Made by a program: the position numbers and the translations under genes. From positions 1 through 64,000 of the forward strand of contig NZ_JAGSOV010000003.1 of NCBI RefSeq assembly GCF_023898865.1: a DNA stretch of 64,000 nucleotides, written 5' to 3'. This stretch comes from Pseudonocardia humida (GTDB lineage Bacteria > Actinomycetota > Actinomycetes > Mycobacteriales > Pseudonocardiaceae). The notes under the pieces are model-generated. The model was given only the letters and a program-made list of their open reading frames with translations. It had not been told where the DNA came from and made no database searches. Position 1 is the first letter of the stretch. The number at the start of each line of letters is the position of its first letter. Below, piece after piece: positions 54,056-61,968 of the stretch.

Positions 54056-54074
54056 CCGTCGATATCGGACCGTG

Positions 54075-55325
54075 ATGCAGCCCACGTCTCCTCTGCCGCC
54101 CCTGCGCTTGAGCGTCCCCGGCCCCTCCGGTCGGGCGGACGCCGCGGTCACCCTCAGCACCGTCGCGCGACTGGTCGCGTCGGGGGCCGCGGTGAGCAAG
54201 GCCGACCTGGTCGCGGCGGCCGGGCTGGCCCGCACGACGGTCAGCACCGCGGTCGACGAGCTGCTCGCCCGCGGTGTGCTGCGCCCGGACGGCGCCCGGC
54301 CCACCACCGGTCGCGGGCGCCCGGCCGACCGGCTCGCCATGTCCGCGCGCGGCGGGCACGTGCTGCTCGCCGACGTCGGGGCCCGCGGAGCGCACCTGGC
54401 CGTGGTCGACCTGAGCCAGCGCGTGCTGGCCCACGAGCACATCGACATCGACGTGCAGGACGGCCCGGACGCGGTGCTGGCGGCGGTGGAGGACGCGCTG
54501 ACCGCGCTGCGGGGGCGCGCGCGCCACCCCGGCGACGGCGACCCGGCCGTGCGCGCGGTGGTCATCGGGCTGCCCGGACCGGTCGACGGCAACCTGGGCA
54601 TCCCGGTCCGGCCGCCGATCATGCCCGGCTGGCACGCCTACCCGGTCTCCGCGCGCCTGCAGCGCACCTTCGACTGCCCCGCCGTGCTGGAGAACGACGT
54701 CAACCTGCGCGCGCTCGGCGAGGCCAGGGCGCTGCCCGCCGACCAGGTCCCGCTGCTGTTCGTCAAGGTCGGCACCGGCATCGGCGGGGGGCTGGTCTCC
54801 CGGGAGGGCGTGCTGCACCACGGCGCCGACGGCGCGGCGGGCGACATCGGTCACGTGCGCGTGCGCGGCGGCCCGGACACCGCCTGTGTCTGCGGCAACG
54901 TGGGCTGCATCGAGGCCGTGGCCTCGGCCGGGGCCATCGCCCGGCGGCTGGCCGCCGAGCCGCACCAGCTCGGCGTGGCCACCATCGCCGACGTCCGCGC
55001 GCTGATCGCGCGCGGCGACCCGGACGCCCTGGGGGTGGTCCGCGAGGCCGCCGGCGTGATCGGCGAGCTGGTGGCCACCCTGGTGCACTTCTACAACCCC
55101 GCCCGGGTGACGCTGGGCGGTTCGCTCACCGCGGCCAGCGACGAGCTGCTGGCCGGGGTGCGCAGCGTCGTCTACCAGCGGGCGCTGCCGCTGGCCACCC
55201 GCAACCTCGTGCTCACCAACAGCGTGCTGGGCGAGTACGCCGGGTTGGCCGGAGCGGCCGTGCTGGGCATCGAGCGGGTGCTCTCCCCTCCGGGCATGGA
55301 CGCCCTCACCGCGCCGCGGCCCTGA
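54075..55325 (+). CDS. ROK-family transcriptional repressor
   Basis: A 416-residue regulator with an N-terminal winged helix (VARLVASGAAVSKADLVAAAGLARTTVSTAVDELLARG, about 30-70) and a ROK sugar-binding domain. Family landmarks are LLADVGARGAHLAVVDL, IGLPGPVDG, VLENDVNLRALGEARA and the zinc motif CVCGNVGCIE. The kinase active-site region (VLENDVN) retains Asp, but the glucokinase ATP loop is weak, so it is a sugar-responsive repressor. It likely controls the divergent ABC/dehydrogenase operon. The ATG at 54075 follows a GTG at 54072; either may be used. Confidence 0.92.
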   Translation: MQPTSPLPPLRLSVPGPSGRADAAVTLSTVARLVASGAAVSKADLVAAAGLARTTVSTAVDELLARGVLRPDGARPTTGRGRPADRLAMSARGGHVLLADVGARGAHLAVVDLSQRVLAHEHIDIDVQDGPDAVLAAVEDALTALRGRARHPGDGDPAVRAVVIGLPGPVDGNLGIPVRPPIMPGWHAYPVSARLQRTFDCPAVLENDVNLRALGEARALPADQVPLLFVKVGTGIGGGLVSREGVLHHGADGAAGDIGHVRVRGGPDTACVCGNVGCIEAVASAGAIARRLAAEPHQLGVATIADVRALIARGDPDALGVVREAAGVIGELVATLVHFYNPARVTLGGSLTAASDELLAGVRSVVYQRALPLATRNLVLTNSVLGEYAGLAGAAVLGIERVLSPPGMDALTAPRP

Positions 55326-55328
55326 CCG

Positions 55329-55658
55329 TCACGCCTCCGCGGGCTCGTCGGCCGGGGGCGCCCGCCGCGAGACCGCCACCAGCACGGCCGGCTCACGGCT
55401 CTCGTTGCGCAGGGCGACCAGCCCCAGCCCGGCCAGCCAGAGCACCGCGCCCGTGGCGAAGGCCCGCCGGCCGCCGTCGGCGCACTCCAGCTGGACCTCA
55501 CCGCTCTCCACGACGACCAGCGCGTCGCGCCACTCCTCGGCCCGGTAGGGCCGCCGCGCACCGGGCGCGACCGTGACCACCCGCTTGTCGAAGCTCGCGC
55601 TCAGCCGCCGGTGCAGGAACGACACCCGGGCCGCATCGGCCTCCCCGGCCGGTTCCAT
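55329..55658 (-). CDS. Small cupin-like protein
   Basis: A 109-residue protein with a short beta-rich core (SFDKRVVTVAPGARRPYRAEEWRDALVVVESGEVQLEC, then GAVLWLAGLGLVALRNESREPAVLVAVSRR) that looks like a single cupin fold. Metal-binding His residues of classical cupins are absent, so catalysis is doubtful. The ATG overlaps the stop of the sigma-region-4 protein (TGATG), making an obligate pair. A sensing or anti-sigma-like partner role is inference from coupling only. It is convergent with the ROK gene, 3 bp away. Confidence 0.75.
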   Translation of the reverse strand: MEPAGEADAARVSFLHRRLSASFDKRVVTVAPGARRPYRAEEWRDALVVVESGEVQLECADGGRRAFATGAVLWLAGLGLVALRNESREPAVLVAVSRRAPPADEPAEA

Positions 55659-55978
55659 CACGCGCTCCGGGCGACCGGTGGCGCGTGCTCGCGCAGCAGC
55701 GCCCCGGTCAGCGAGACGACCCGGGCGTCGGTGGTGCCGACCAACCGGCTCAGCACGGCCCGCTCGGCCGCACCGGGCACCTCGCCCCGCCGCACCGCCC
55801 CACGCGCCCGGCGCAGGGCCGCGGTCAGCTCCGCGCGGGAGGCCCCGAGCAGCGCGGCGGCGTCGGCGGTGGACCAGTGCAGGACGTCGCACAGGATCAG
55901 CACGGTCCACTGCGCGGGCGGCAGCGGCCCGGCCGCATCCGACGGGGCGTCCGCGGGGAGGTGTTCGGGAAGGTGCAT
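55658..55978 (-). CDS. Sigma-region-4-only DNA-binding protein
   Basis: A 106-residue protein whose centre (LPPAQWTVLILCDVLHWSTADAAALLGASRAELTAALRRARGAV) is a clear ECF sigma region 4 helix-turn-helix. There is no region 2, so it cannot act alone as a promoter-melting sigma factor. The C-terminal part (ERAVLSRLVGTTDARVVSLTGALL) resembles the start of the SnoaL-type tail of long ECF factors. It may be a remnant of such a gene or a stand-alone regulator. The intact frame and its coupling to the cupin-like gene argue for function. Confidence 0.72.
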   Translation of the reverse strand: MHLPEHLPADAPSDAAGPLPPAQWTVLILCDVLHWSTADAAALLGASRAELTAALRRARGAVRRGEVPGAAERAVLSRLVGTTDARVVSLTGALLREHAPPVARSA

Positions 55979-56058
55979 GTCGGGTACGACCGCCGGCCGG
56001 CCCCGAACTCATCGCCCGGCACCGGACGAGGCCCCGGGGGTCTCGCGGGACGGGCGGG

Positions 56059-56541
56059 TCAGCGGTCGCGGAGGAACTCCGCCGCGGCGTCGTCGCCGCC
56101 GTCGTCGCTGCCGTCGTCGTCGCTGCCGTCGTCGCTGCCGTCCTCGTCGGGGACGAGGTGCACGGCGGCCTCCTCGGCGGAGGCGGCGCCGCCGTCGATG
56201 CCGACGTCGCTGGCGAACAGCTCCTCGCCCTCGTCGGCCAGCCGGCCCGAGCGGGTGTCGCCGACCTCGCGGTCGCGCAGCTCGCCGTCGGTGTCGGAGG
56301 CGTCGCCGAGGCCGTCGCCCTCGTCGGGGGCGCCTTCGGGGAGCTCGCGGCGCAGGCGGGCGCCCAGGGACTCGCCCGCGGCCTCCTCGGCCGGGGTGGT
56401 GCCCCAGTCGTTCACCGCGTACGGGCGCTCCGGCGGCGAGTAGCCCTCGTCGAGCTGGTCGCGGTCGAGGAGGGTGTCGGAGGGGTCGAGCAGCCCGTCG
56501 TCCTCGGTCACGTCCGGGGAGGTGTCCTCGTCGCCGTTCAT
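56059..56541 (-). CDS. DUF5709 protein
   Basis: A 160-residue, strongly acidic, mostly disordered protein. The N-terminal half has DTLLDRDQLDEGYSPPERPYAVNDWGTTPAEEAAGESLGARLRRELPE, the DUF5709 pattern of actinobacteria. The C-terminus is a run of Asp/Gly/Ser (EDGSDDGSDDDGSDDG). No enzyme or membrane motif is present and the function is unknown. It stands between the sigma-4/cupin pair and the symporter operon, transcribed leftward from ATG 56541. Confidence 0.85.
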   Translation of the reverse strand: MNGDEDTSPDVTEDDGLLDPSDTLLDRDQLDEGYSPPERPYAVNDWGTTPAEEAAGESLGARLRRELPEGAPDEGDGLGDASDTDGELRDREVGDTRSGRLADEGEELFASDVGIDGGAASAEEAAVHLVPDEDGSDDGSDDDGSDDGGDDAAAEFLRDR

Positions 56542-56568
56542 CGCCCCAGCCTCCCACCGGCGGCGCCC

Positions 56569-58257
56569 TCAGGCGCGGCCGGGTCCGCTCTCGTCCAGGT
56601 GCAACCGCAGCATCGCCGTGGTCGCCCACGCCGGGGGGCGCCCGCGCAGCGACACCAGCACCATCGTGGCGAACGCCAGCGGCACCGACCACAGCGCGGG
56701 CTGGCCGAGCAGGATCGCGGCCAGCCCGGGCGGCGAGCCCAGGAACAGGTCGACGCCGATCACCCCGGCCGAGGACAGCAGCCCGACCACGACCCCGACC
56801 GTCGCGCCGCGGGCGGTCAGCCCGCTCCACCAGATCCCCAGCACCAGCAGCGGGCAGAACGTCGACGCGGCCACCGCGAACGCCGAGGTGACCAGCACCC
56901 CGACGTCGATGGACGCGGCGGGCAGCGCCAGCAGGACCACCGCGGCGGCCGCCGCGAGCGGGGTGAACCGCAGCCGGCGCAGGGAGCCGGGCACCAGGTC
57001 GTGCGACAGCGCCCCGGAGACCGCCAGCAGCAACCCCAGCGAGGTGGCCAGGAACGCGGCGAACGCGCCCGCGGTGAGCAGCGCGGTGAACAGCGCGCCC
57101 GCCCAGCCGGGGTCGACCCGCGCCGGCAGCTGCACGACGACGGTGTCGGTCGCCCCGGACAGGTACAGCTCGGGCAGCAGCAGCGCGCCCAGCAGCCCGT
57201 ACACGCCGGGGAACAGGTAGAAGGCCCCGAGCATGGCCACCGTGATGGCCGCGGTGCGGCGGGCGCCGCGCCCGTCGGGGCTGGTGTGGAAGCGGATCAG
57301 GATGTGCGGCAGGCCCATCGTGCCCAGCACCGTCGCCACCAGCACCGACCAGGTGGCCAGCACCGGGTGCCCGGCGTCGCCGGGGTCGAGCAGCGGGCGC
57401 CCCCAGCCGGGCCCGCCCGGCGGCCCGCCCCCGACCTCGGGCACCGCCGCGCCCGCCGGGAACGTCCAGGTGCTGCCCGCGGCCGCCTCGTGCGGACCGG
57501 GCGCGAGCAGCTGCGGCGGGTGCCCGTCGACCGCGACGGCGGTCGGCTCGGTCAGCACGACCGAGGTCTCCAGCCGGAACTCCACCGGGGTCGGCGCGGC
57601 GAAGCGGCTGAACTCGACCGGGGCCAGCGCCGCCGCCCGCGCGTCCGGGCCGACCGCCAGCACCAGCCAGACCGCCGGCACGATGAACAGCGCCAGCTTG
57701 AGCACGAACTGGAACGCCTGCACGTAGGTGGCCGCGCGCATGCCCCCCAGCGCCAGGGTGATGCTGACCGCCGCCCCCGCCACCACCACGCCCACCCAGT
57801 ACGGGCTGCCGCTGACCACCCCCAGCACCTGCCCGGCCGCGGTGAACTGCGGCACCAGGTACAGGCAGCCGATCACCAGCACGACGACCGCCGAGAGCCG
57901 CCGCAGCCCCGGCGAGCCGAGCCGGGCCTCGGCGAAGTCGGGCACCGTCAGCGCCCCGGTGCGCCGCATGGGCGCCGCGACCAGCGCGAGCATCGCGACG
58001 TAGCCCGCGGCGAAGCCGACCGGGTACCACAGCGCGCCGACGCCGTCCTTGACCACCAGCCCGGCCACCCCGAGGAACGACGCCGCCGAGAGGTACTCCC
58101 CCGACACCGCGGCCGCGTTGACCGTCGGCGAGATGCGCCGCGAGGCGACCAGGAAGTCCGAGGTGGTCCGCATGGCCGCCACACCACGGGCCCCGATCAG
58201 CAGGGTCACCAGCAGCACCGGCACGACGGCCAGCAGCACGGACAGGACGTCGGTCAT
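56569..58257 (-). CDS. Sodium:solute symporter (acetate/monocarboxylate type)
   Basis: A 562-residue SSS-family symporter with about 13 membrane segments. Family blocks are DFLVASRRISPTVNAAAVSGEYLSAASFLG, YPVGFAAGYVAMLALVAAPMRRTGALTVPDFAEARLGS, GGMRAATYVQAFQFVLKL and GLPHILIRFHTSPDGRGARRTA. A long hydrophilic insertion at about 215-285 is typical of ActP/MctC-like carriers. It probably imports acetate, propionate or pyruvate with sodium or protons. The start overlaps the upstream small membrane protein gene by four bases. Confidence 0.9.
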   Translation of the reverse strand: MTDVLSVLLAVVPVLLVTLLIGARGVAAMRTTSDFLVASRRISPTVNAAAVSGEYLSAASFLGVAGLVVKDGVGALWYPVGFAAGYVAMLALVAAPMRRTGALTVPDFAEARLGSPGLRRLSAVVVLVIGCLYLVPQFTAAGQVLGVVSGSPYWVGVVVAGAAVSITLALGGMRAATYVQAFQFVLKLALFIVPAVWLVLAVGPDARAAALAPVEFSRFAAPTPVEFRLETSVVLTEPTAVAVDGHPPQLLAPGPHEAAAGSTWTFPAGAAVPEVGGGPPGGPGWGRPLLDPGDAGHPVLATWSVLVATVLGTMGLPHILIRFHTSPDGRGARRTAAITVAMLGAFYLFPGVYGLLGALLLPELYLSGATDTVVVQLPARVDPGWAGALFTALLTAGAFAAFLATSLGLLLAVSGALSHDLVPGSLRRLRFTPLAAAAAVVLLALPAASIDVGVLVTSAFAVAASTFCPLLVLGIWWSGLTARGATVGVVVGLLSSAGVIGVDLFLGSPPGLAAILLGQPALWSVPLAFATMVLVSLRGRPPAWATTAMLRLHLDESGPGRA

Positions 58258-58655
58258 CCCGGCCGCACCGGGCGGGTCGACCGCGCCCGCGCGGTCCGCC
58301 CGGGGTGCCCGATCCGCTCGGCCCGCTCGGCGCGGCGTAGCTGCCAGTGCGCCAGCGCCACCAGCAGCGGGTAAGGCAGCACGGCCACGGCCAGCCAGGA
58401 CAGCGGCACCCCGACCACCCGCACCGCGTCCAGCTCGGGCAGCGCGGCCAGCAGCAGCGGCAGCCCCAGCAGCAGCACCCCGAGCAGGCCCAGCGCGCTC
58501 AGCGCGTGGCGCAGCTGGCGGCGGTGGATGCGCCGGGCGCGCTCGGCCTCACCGGCGGACAGGTGCGGCGGCACCGCCGGGGCGCCGCCGCGCCGGGACG
58601 AGAGCGCGAGCCGGGTCTGCGGGCTGGTCACCGCGACCCTGCGCTGGCGGGTCAT
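58254..58655 (-). CDS. Small two-helix membrane protein partner of symporter
   Basis: A 133-residue protein with two hydrophobic helices (LSALGLLGVLLLGLPLLLAALPEL and GVPLSWLAVAVLPYPLLVALAHW) and basic termini. Position directly upstream of an SSS symporter, with overlapping genes, and the two-helix layout fit the DUF485/YjcH-like subunits that accompany ActP symporters. The sequence is diverged, so the family call is by context. It follows the LytTR regulator gene by seven bases. Confidence 0.78.
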   Translation of the reverse strand: MTRQRRVAVTSPQTRLALSSRRGGAPAVPPHLSAGEAERARRIHRRQLRHALSALGLLGVLLLGLPLLLAALPELDAVRVVGVPLSWLAVAVLPYPLLVALAHWQLRRAERAERIGHPGRTARARSTRPVRPG

Positions 58656-58662
58656 CCCCCGC

Positions 58663-59496
58663 TCACCGCCCCGGCCCCGTCCCCCGACCCCCGTCGAATG
58701 CGCCCCGGGTCGCCGCCTCGAGCAGGTGCTCGCGCAGGTCGCGGGCGTGGCGGCGGCTCACCGGGACGTCGCCGACGTCGGTGTGGGCCAGCAGCCCGCC
58801 GGACAGGTCGCTGCGCAGCTCGCGGACGGCGTGCACGGCCAGCAGGTAGCTGCGGTGCACCCGGCTGAACCCGGCGTGCGCCCAGTGCTCCTCCAGCCGC
58901 GACAGCGGAATGCGCACCAGGTGGGCGCCGCCGGGGGTGTGCAGGCGCACGTAGTCGCCCTGGGCCTCGACGAAGCGCACGTCGTCGCGGCGGACGTAGC
59001 GGGTGCGCCCGCCCAGCTCGACCGGCACCGCGGCCAGCGCGTCGACCGGCGGCGGGGCGGCCCCGCCCCCGGTGACGGCGTCGCGGCCGGTCGCGGCGAA
59101 CCGGCGCACCCGGCCCAGCGCCGCGGCCAGCCGCTCGGCGCTGACCGGCTTGAGCAGGTAGTCGACGGCGCCGATGCGGTAGGCCGACGCGGCGTGCTCC
59201 TCGTAGGCGGTCACGAACACCACGACCGGCGGATCGGTCATCCGGGCCAGCAGCGCGGCCAGCTCCATGCCGTCCATCCCGGGCATCGAGATGTCGAGGA
59301 ACACCGCGTCCAGCGGACCGGCCTGGATGAGCCGCAGCGCGGTGAGCGCGTCGCCCGCGGTGACCACGTCGGCCACGTCGGGCGAGCCGACCAGCAGCCT
59401 GCGCAGCTCGTCGAGCGCGGGGGCGACGTCGTCCACGGCCAGCACGCGCAGGCCGCCCGCCGCGGCGGACCCGGCCGCGTTGCCCCGGCCGTTCAC
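58663..59496 (-). CDS. LytTR-family response regulator
   Basis: A 277-residue regulator. The receiver (about 15-135) has VLAVDDVAPALDELRRLL and the phospho-acceptor in AVFLDISMPGMDGMEL, ending with GAVDYLLKPVSAERL. The LytTR DNA-binding domain (about 165-265) has VRFVEAQGDYVRLHTPGGAHLVRIPLSRLEEHW and FSRVHRSYLLAVHAVREL. The GTG at 59496 overlaps the kinase stop. With the kinase and symporter it forms a unit similar in logic to the pyruvate-sensing BtsSR/YpdAB systems controlling carbon-acid transporters. Confidence 0.93.
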   Translation of the reverse strand: MNGRGNAAGSAAAGGLRVLAVDDVAPALDELRRLLVGSPDVADVVTAGDALTALRLIQAGPLDAVFLDISMPGMDGMELAALLARMTDPPVVVFVTAYEEHAASAYRIGAVDYLLKPVSAERLAAALGRVRRFAATGRDAVTGGGAAPPPVDALAAVPVELGGRTRYVRRDDVRFVEAQGDYVRLHTPGGAHLVRIPLSRLEEHWAHAGFSRVHRSYLLAVHAVRELRSDLSGGLLAHTDVGDVPVSRRHARDLREHLLEAATRGAFDGGRGTGPGR

Positions 59497-60584
59497 GACA
59501 CGACCACCCCGGGCTGGAAGCGCGGCAGCCGCACGACGACCCGCGTGCCCGCCCCGGGCGCGGTCTCCAGGACCAGGCCGTAGCCCGCGCCGTAGACGGT
59601 GCGCAGCCTGCGGTCGACGTTGACCAGGCCGAGGTGGCCCGGCGTGCCGCGGCCGGCCAGCACCGCGGCGGCGTAGTCGGGGTCCATGCCCGGGCCGTCG
59701 TCCTCCACCGTGATCACGCACTCCGTCCCGTCCGCCTCGCCGGTGACCTGCACCAGGCCGCTGCCGCCCGGCAGCTCCACGCCGTGGCGCACGGCGTTCT
59801 CCACGAGCGGTTGCAGCGCAAGATAGGGCAGCGCGACCGGGAGCACCTCGGGGGCGATGCGCAGCTGTACCCGCAGCCGCTCGCCGAGCACCGCGCGGGC
59901 CAGCGCCAGGTAGGCCTCGATCGCCTGGAACTCCCCCGCGACCGTGGTGTGGTCGCCGTGGCGGGCCAGGCTGTGGCGGGTGTAGGCGGCGAAGTCGAGC
60001 ATCAGGTCGTGGGCCCGCTCGGGGTCGGAGCTGACGAACGAGGCGATCGCGGTCAGGCTGTTGTAGACGAAGTGCGGCGAGATCTCCGCGCGCAGCGCCC
60101 GCAGCTCGGCCTGCTCGGCGACCTGCGCGGAGGCCCCCAGCCGGGCGCGCTCCAGCGCCTCGCCCACCCACAGCGCCGCCTCGCGGACCGCCGCGCCGGA
60201 GACCGGCCCGGCCACCACCAGCACCCCGGCCAGCTCCGCCCTGGCGTGCAGCGGCACCGCGACCAGCGCCCCGTCGGCCGCGCGGCTGTCGCTCTGCAGG
60301 GCCCGTTCGGCCAGCTCGACCGCCGCGTCCGGGCGCTCGGGCCGGCCCGACCACACCAGCGCGCCGGTCAGCCCGCCCAGCGCCGCGGCGTCGGCCTCCA
60401 GCAGCCGGCGCAGCCCACGCACCGCCCCGGGCACGCCGGGGCCGGCGAGCCCGTCGCGCAGGCCGGCGGCGATGCGGCGGCCCGCGGCGAGCCCGGACAC
60501 GGCCTCGCGACCCGCCCCGCGGGCGCGGGCGAACCCCGGCCAGCGCCGCCCGCCCCGCGGTGCCGCACCCGCCTCCACCGCCAT
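59493..60584 (-). CDS. LytS-type sensor histidine kinase
   Basis: A 363-residue kinase without membrane segments. A GAF-like sensory region (about 45-160, SRAADGALVAVPLHARAELAGVLVVAG) precedes a His_kinase domain with the phospho-acceptor in LRAEISPHFVYNSLTAIASFV, followed by an HATPase domain (LQPLVENAVRHGVELPGG, DDGPGMDPDYA). The ATG at 60584 follows GGAGG at six bases. It is first in the kinase-regulator-small membrane protein-symporter operon. A cytosolic GAF-like input suggests it senses a metabolite rather than an external ligand. Confidence 0.92.
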   Translation of the reverse strand: MAVEAGAAPRGGRRWPGFARARGAGREAVSGLAAGRRIAAGLRDGLAGPGVPGAVRGLRRLLEADAAALGGLTGALVWSGRPERPDAAVELAERALQSDSRAADGALVAVPLHARAELAGVLVVAGPVSGAAVREAALWVGEALERARLGASAQVAEQAELRALRAEISPHFVYNSLTAIASFVSSDPERAHDLMLDFAAYTRHSLARHGDHTTVAGEFQAIEAYLALARAVLGERLRVQLRIAPEVLPVALPYLALQPLVENAVRHGVELPGGSGLVQVTGEADGTECVITVEDDGPGMDPDYAAAVLAGRGTPGHLGLVNVDRRLRTVYGAGYGLVLETAPGAGTRVVVRLPRFQPGVVVS

Positions 60585-60661
60585 CGACTGCCTCCGTCCC
60601 GGAACCGAGACGGTAGGACATACCGGGCGTCCCCCGCGACCGCGGTCCGTGATCGCGGCGG

Positions 60662-60729
60662 CGTCTTCGCAGACTCTCCGTGCTCCTCGCAGAGGCACCT
60701 GCGAGGAGCACGGGGAGTCCGCGAGGACG
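60662..60729. repeat. Long inverted repeat (31-bp arms)
   Basis: Arms at 60662-60692 and 60699-60729 match over 31 bp with three mismatches, around the 6-nt loop AGGCAC. The innermost 15 bp (CCGTGCTCCTCGCAG) are perfect. It lies between the end of the allantoicase gene and the start of the kinase gene, and could terminate the allantoin operon. Its size and symmetry exceed a normal terminator. Confidence 0.75.
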
Positions 60730-60769
60730 GGCTCGGATCACGTCGCCGGAGGCACGACGGGGGGTGCGC

Positions 60770-61906
60770 TCAACCCCGTCCGGTCACCATGGCCCGCGCC
60801 GCCGCGGGCAGCGCGTCCGCGGTGAGCGGGCGGCCCGCCGCCAGCGCGGCCGCCGCCTCCGCCTCGACACCCGCCCCGACCAGCACCGAGGCCGCGGCGG
60901 CCGGGGGGAGCGCGGTGAACCAGCGCAGCCCGGCGGCCTCCCGACCGGCGGGCGTCGGGGTGCCGAACACGCGCAACCGGGCCATCCCGCCGTCGGGGTG
61001 GATGTCCAGGCGCACCGCGTCGACGGGCGTCGTGCCCGCCCCGGTCCCGGCCAGCAGGTAGCGGTGGCGGGTGTCGGGGCGCAGCGGCGTGCGCGCCAGC
61101 AGCTCGCGCCACGGACCGCCGCCGACCCGCCCGCTCAGCACGGCCGCGCCCGGCGCGTTGTGCAGGAAGTACGAGGTGTCCAGCACCACCGCCGCGAGCG
61201 TGCACTCGGCGCCCAGCCGCACCTCCACCCAGTCGTTGCCGTCGTCGCGGCGCCGGGCGGTCTCCCAGCCCTCCCCCATCGACCGCGCCGGGCCGGGGAC
61301 CAGCAGGTTCTGCGGGGAGCTGTAGAACAGGTTCGAGCAGTCGGTGACCATCCCGCCGTTCTCCAGCGCCGCGACGTCGACGGTGCCCAGCGCGTCGAGC
61401 ACGCGCACGTCCGGCACGGCCTCGCCGTGCACCCGCAGCCGGGCCACGCCGCCGTCCGGGTGGATGCGCAGCCGGACGTGGGTGAGCAGCGATCCCGACT
61501 CGACCGCGAAGGAGTTCTCCGAGTCGCCCGCGACCCCCGACCGCGGGACAAGCTCCTCCCAGCCCCGCGCGGTGGCCGGGTCGACGTCGTCGCCCGCGTA
61601 CAGGCCCTGCACCGACACCTCGGGCGGGTAGTTCCCGGTGAAGAACGCGGTGTCGACGACGACCCCGCGCACGATCCCCGCAGCGCCCAGGCGCACGATC
61701 GCCTCGTCGTGGCCGGGCTCGCGGCGCCTGCGCGTCTCCCAGCCGTCGTAGACCTTGCCGCGGTGGCCGAACTCGGTCGGGTCGAACACCGCGGGACCCG
61801 GGGTGATCAGGTTCTCCCGGGCGGCGAAGGACTCGTCGTTGGCGTGCACCACGCTCCCGCCGAGGGTGCGCAGGGCCAGGTCGGGAAGCTGTCGGAAGTC
61901 ACCCAC
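60770..61906 (-). CDS. alc: Allantoicase
   Basis: A 378-residue enzyme hydrolysing allantoate to ureidoglycolate and urea. Two internally repeated allantoicase domains are visible: DGWETRRRREPGHDEAIVRLGA...VDTAFFTGNYPPE and EGWETARRRDDGNDWVEVRLGA...LDTSYFLHNAPGA, each followed by an IHPDGGVARLRVHG / IHPDGGMARLRVFG strand. The start is GTG 61906 (GDFRQLPDL). The C-terminal 50 residues are an Ala-rich helical extension. It lies 62 bp downstream of a sugar-acid kinase and then allantoinase, making a ureide catabolic cluster. Confidence 0.92.
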   Translation of the reverse strand: MGDFRQLPDLALRTLGGSVVHANDESFAARENLITPGPAVFDPTEFGHRGKVYDGWETRRRREPGHDEAIVRLGAAGIVRGVVVDTAFFTGNYPPEVSVQGLYAGDDVDPATARGWEELVPRSGVAGDSENSFAVESGSLLTHVRLRIHPDGGVARLRVHGEAVPDVRVLDALGTVDVAALENGGMVTDCSNLFYSSPQNLLVPGPARSMGEGWETARRRDDGNDWVEVRLGAECTLAAVVLDTSYFLHNAPGAAVLSGRVGGGPWRELLARTPLRPDTRHRYLLAGTGAGTTPVDAVRLDIHPDGGMARLRVFGTPTPAGREAAGLRWFTALPPAAAASVLVGAGVEAEAAAALAAGRPLTADALPAAARAMVTGRG

Positions 61907-61968
61907 GCCCCAGTCTCCCCCGGCGGCGCCCCTGCGGGGTACGCCCTGCGGCGTGATCCCCGCTCCGG

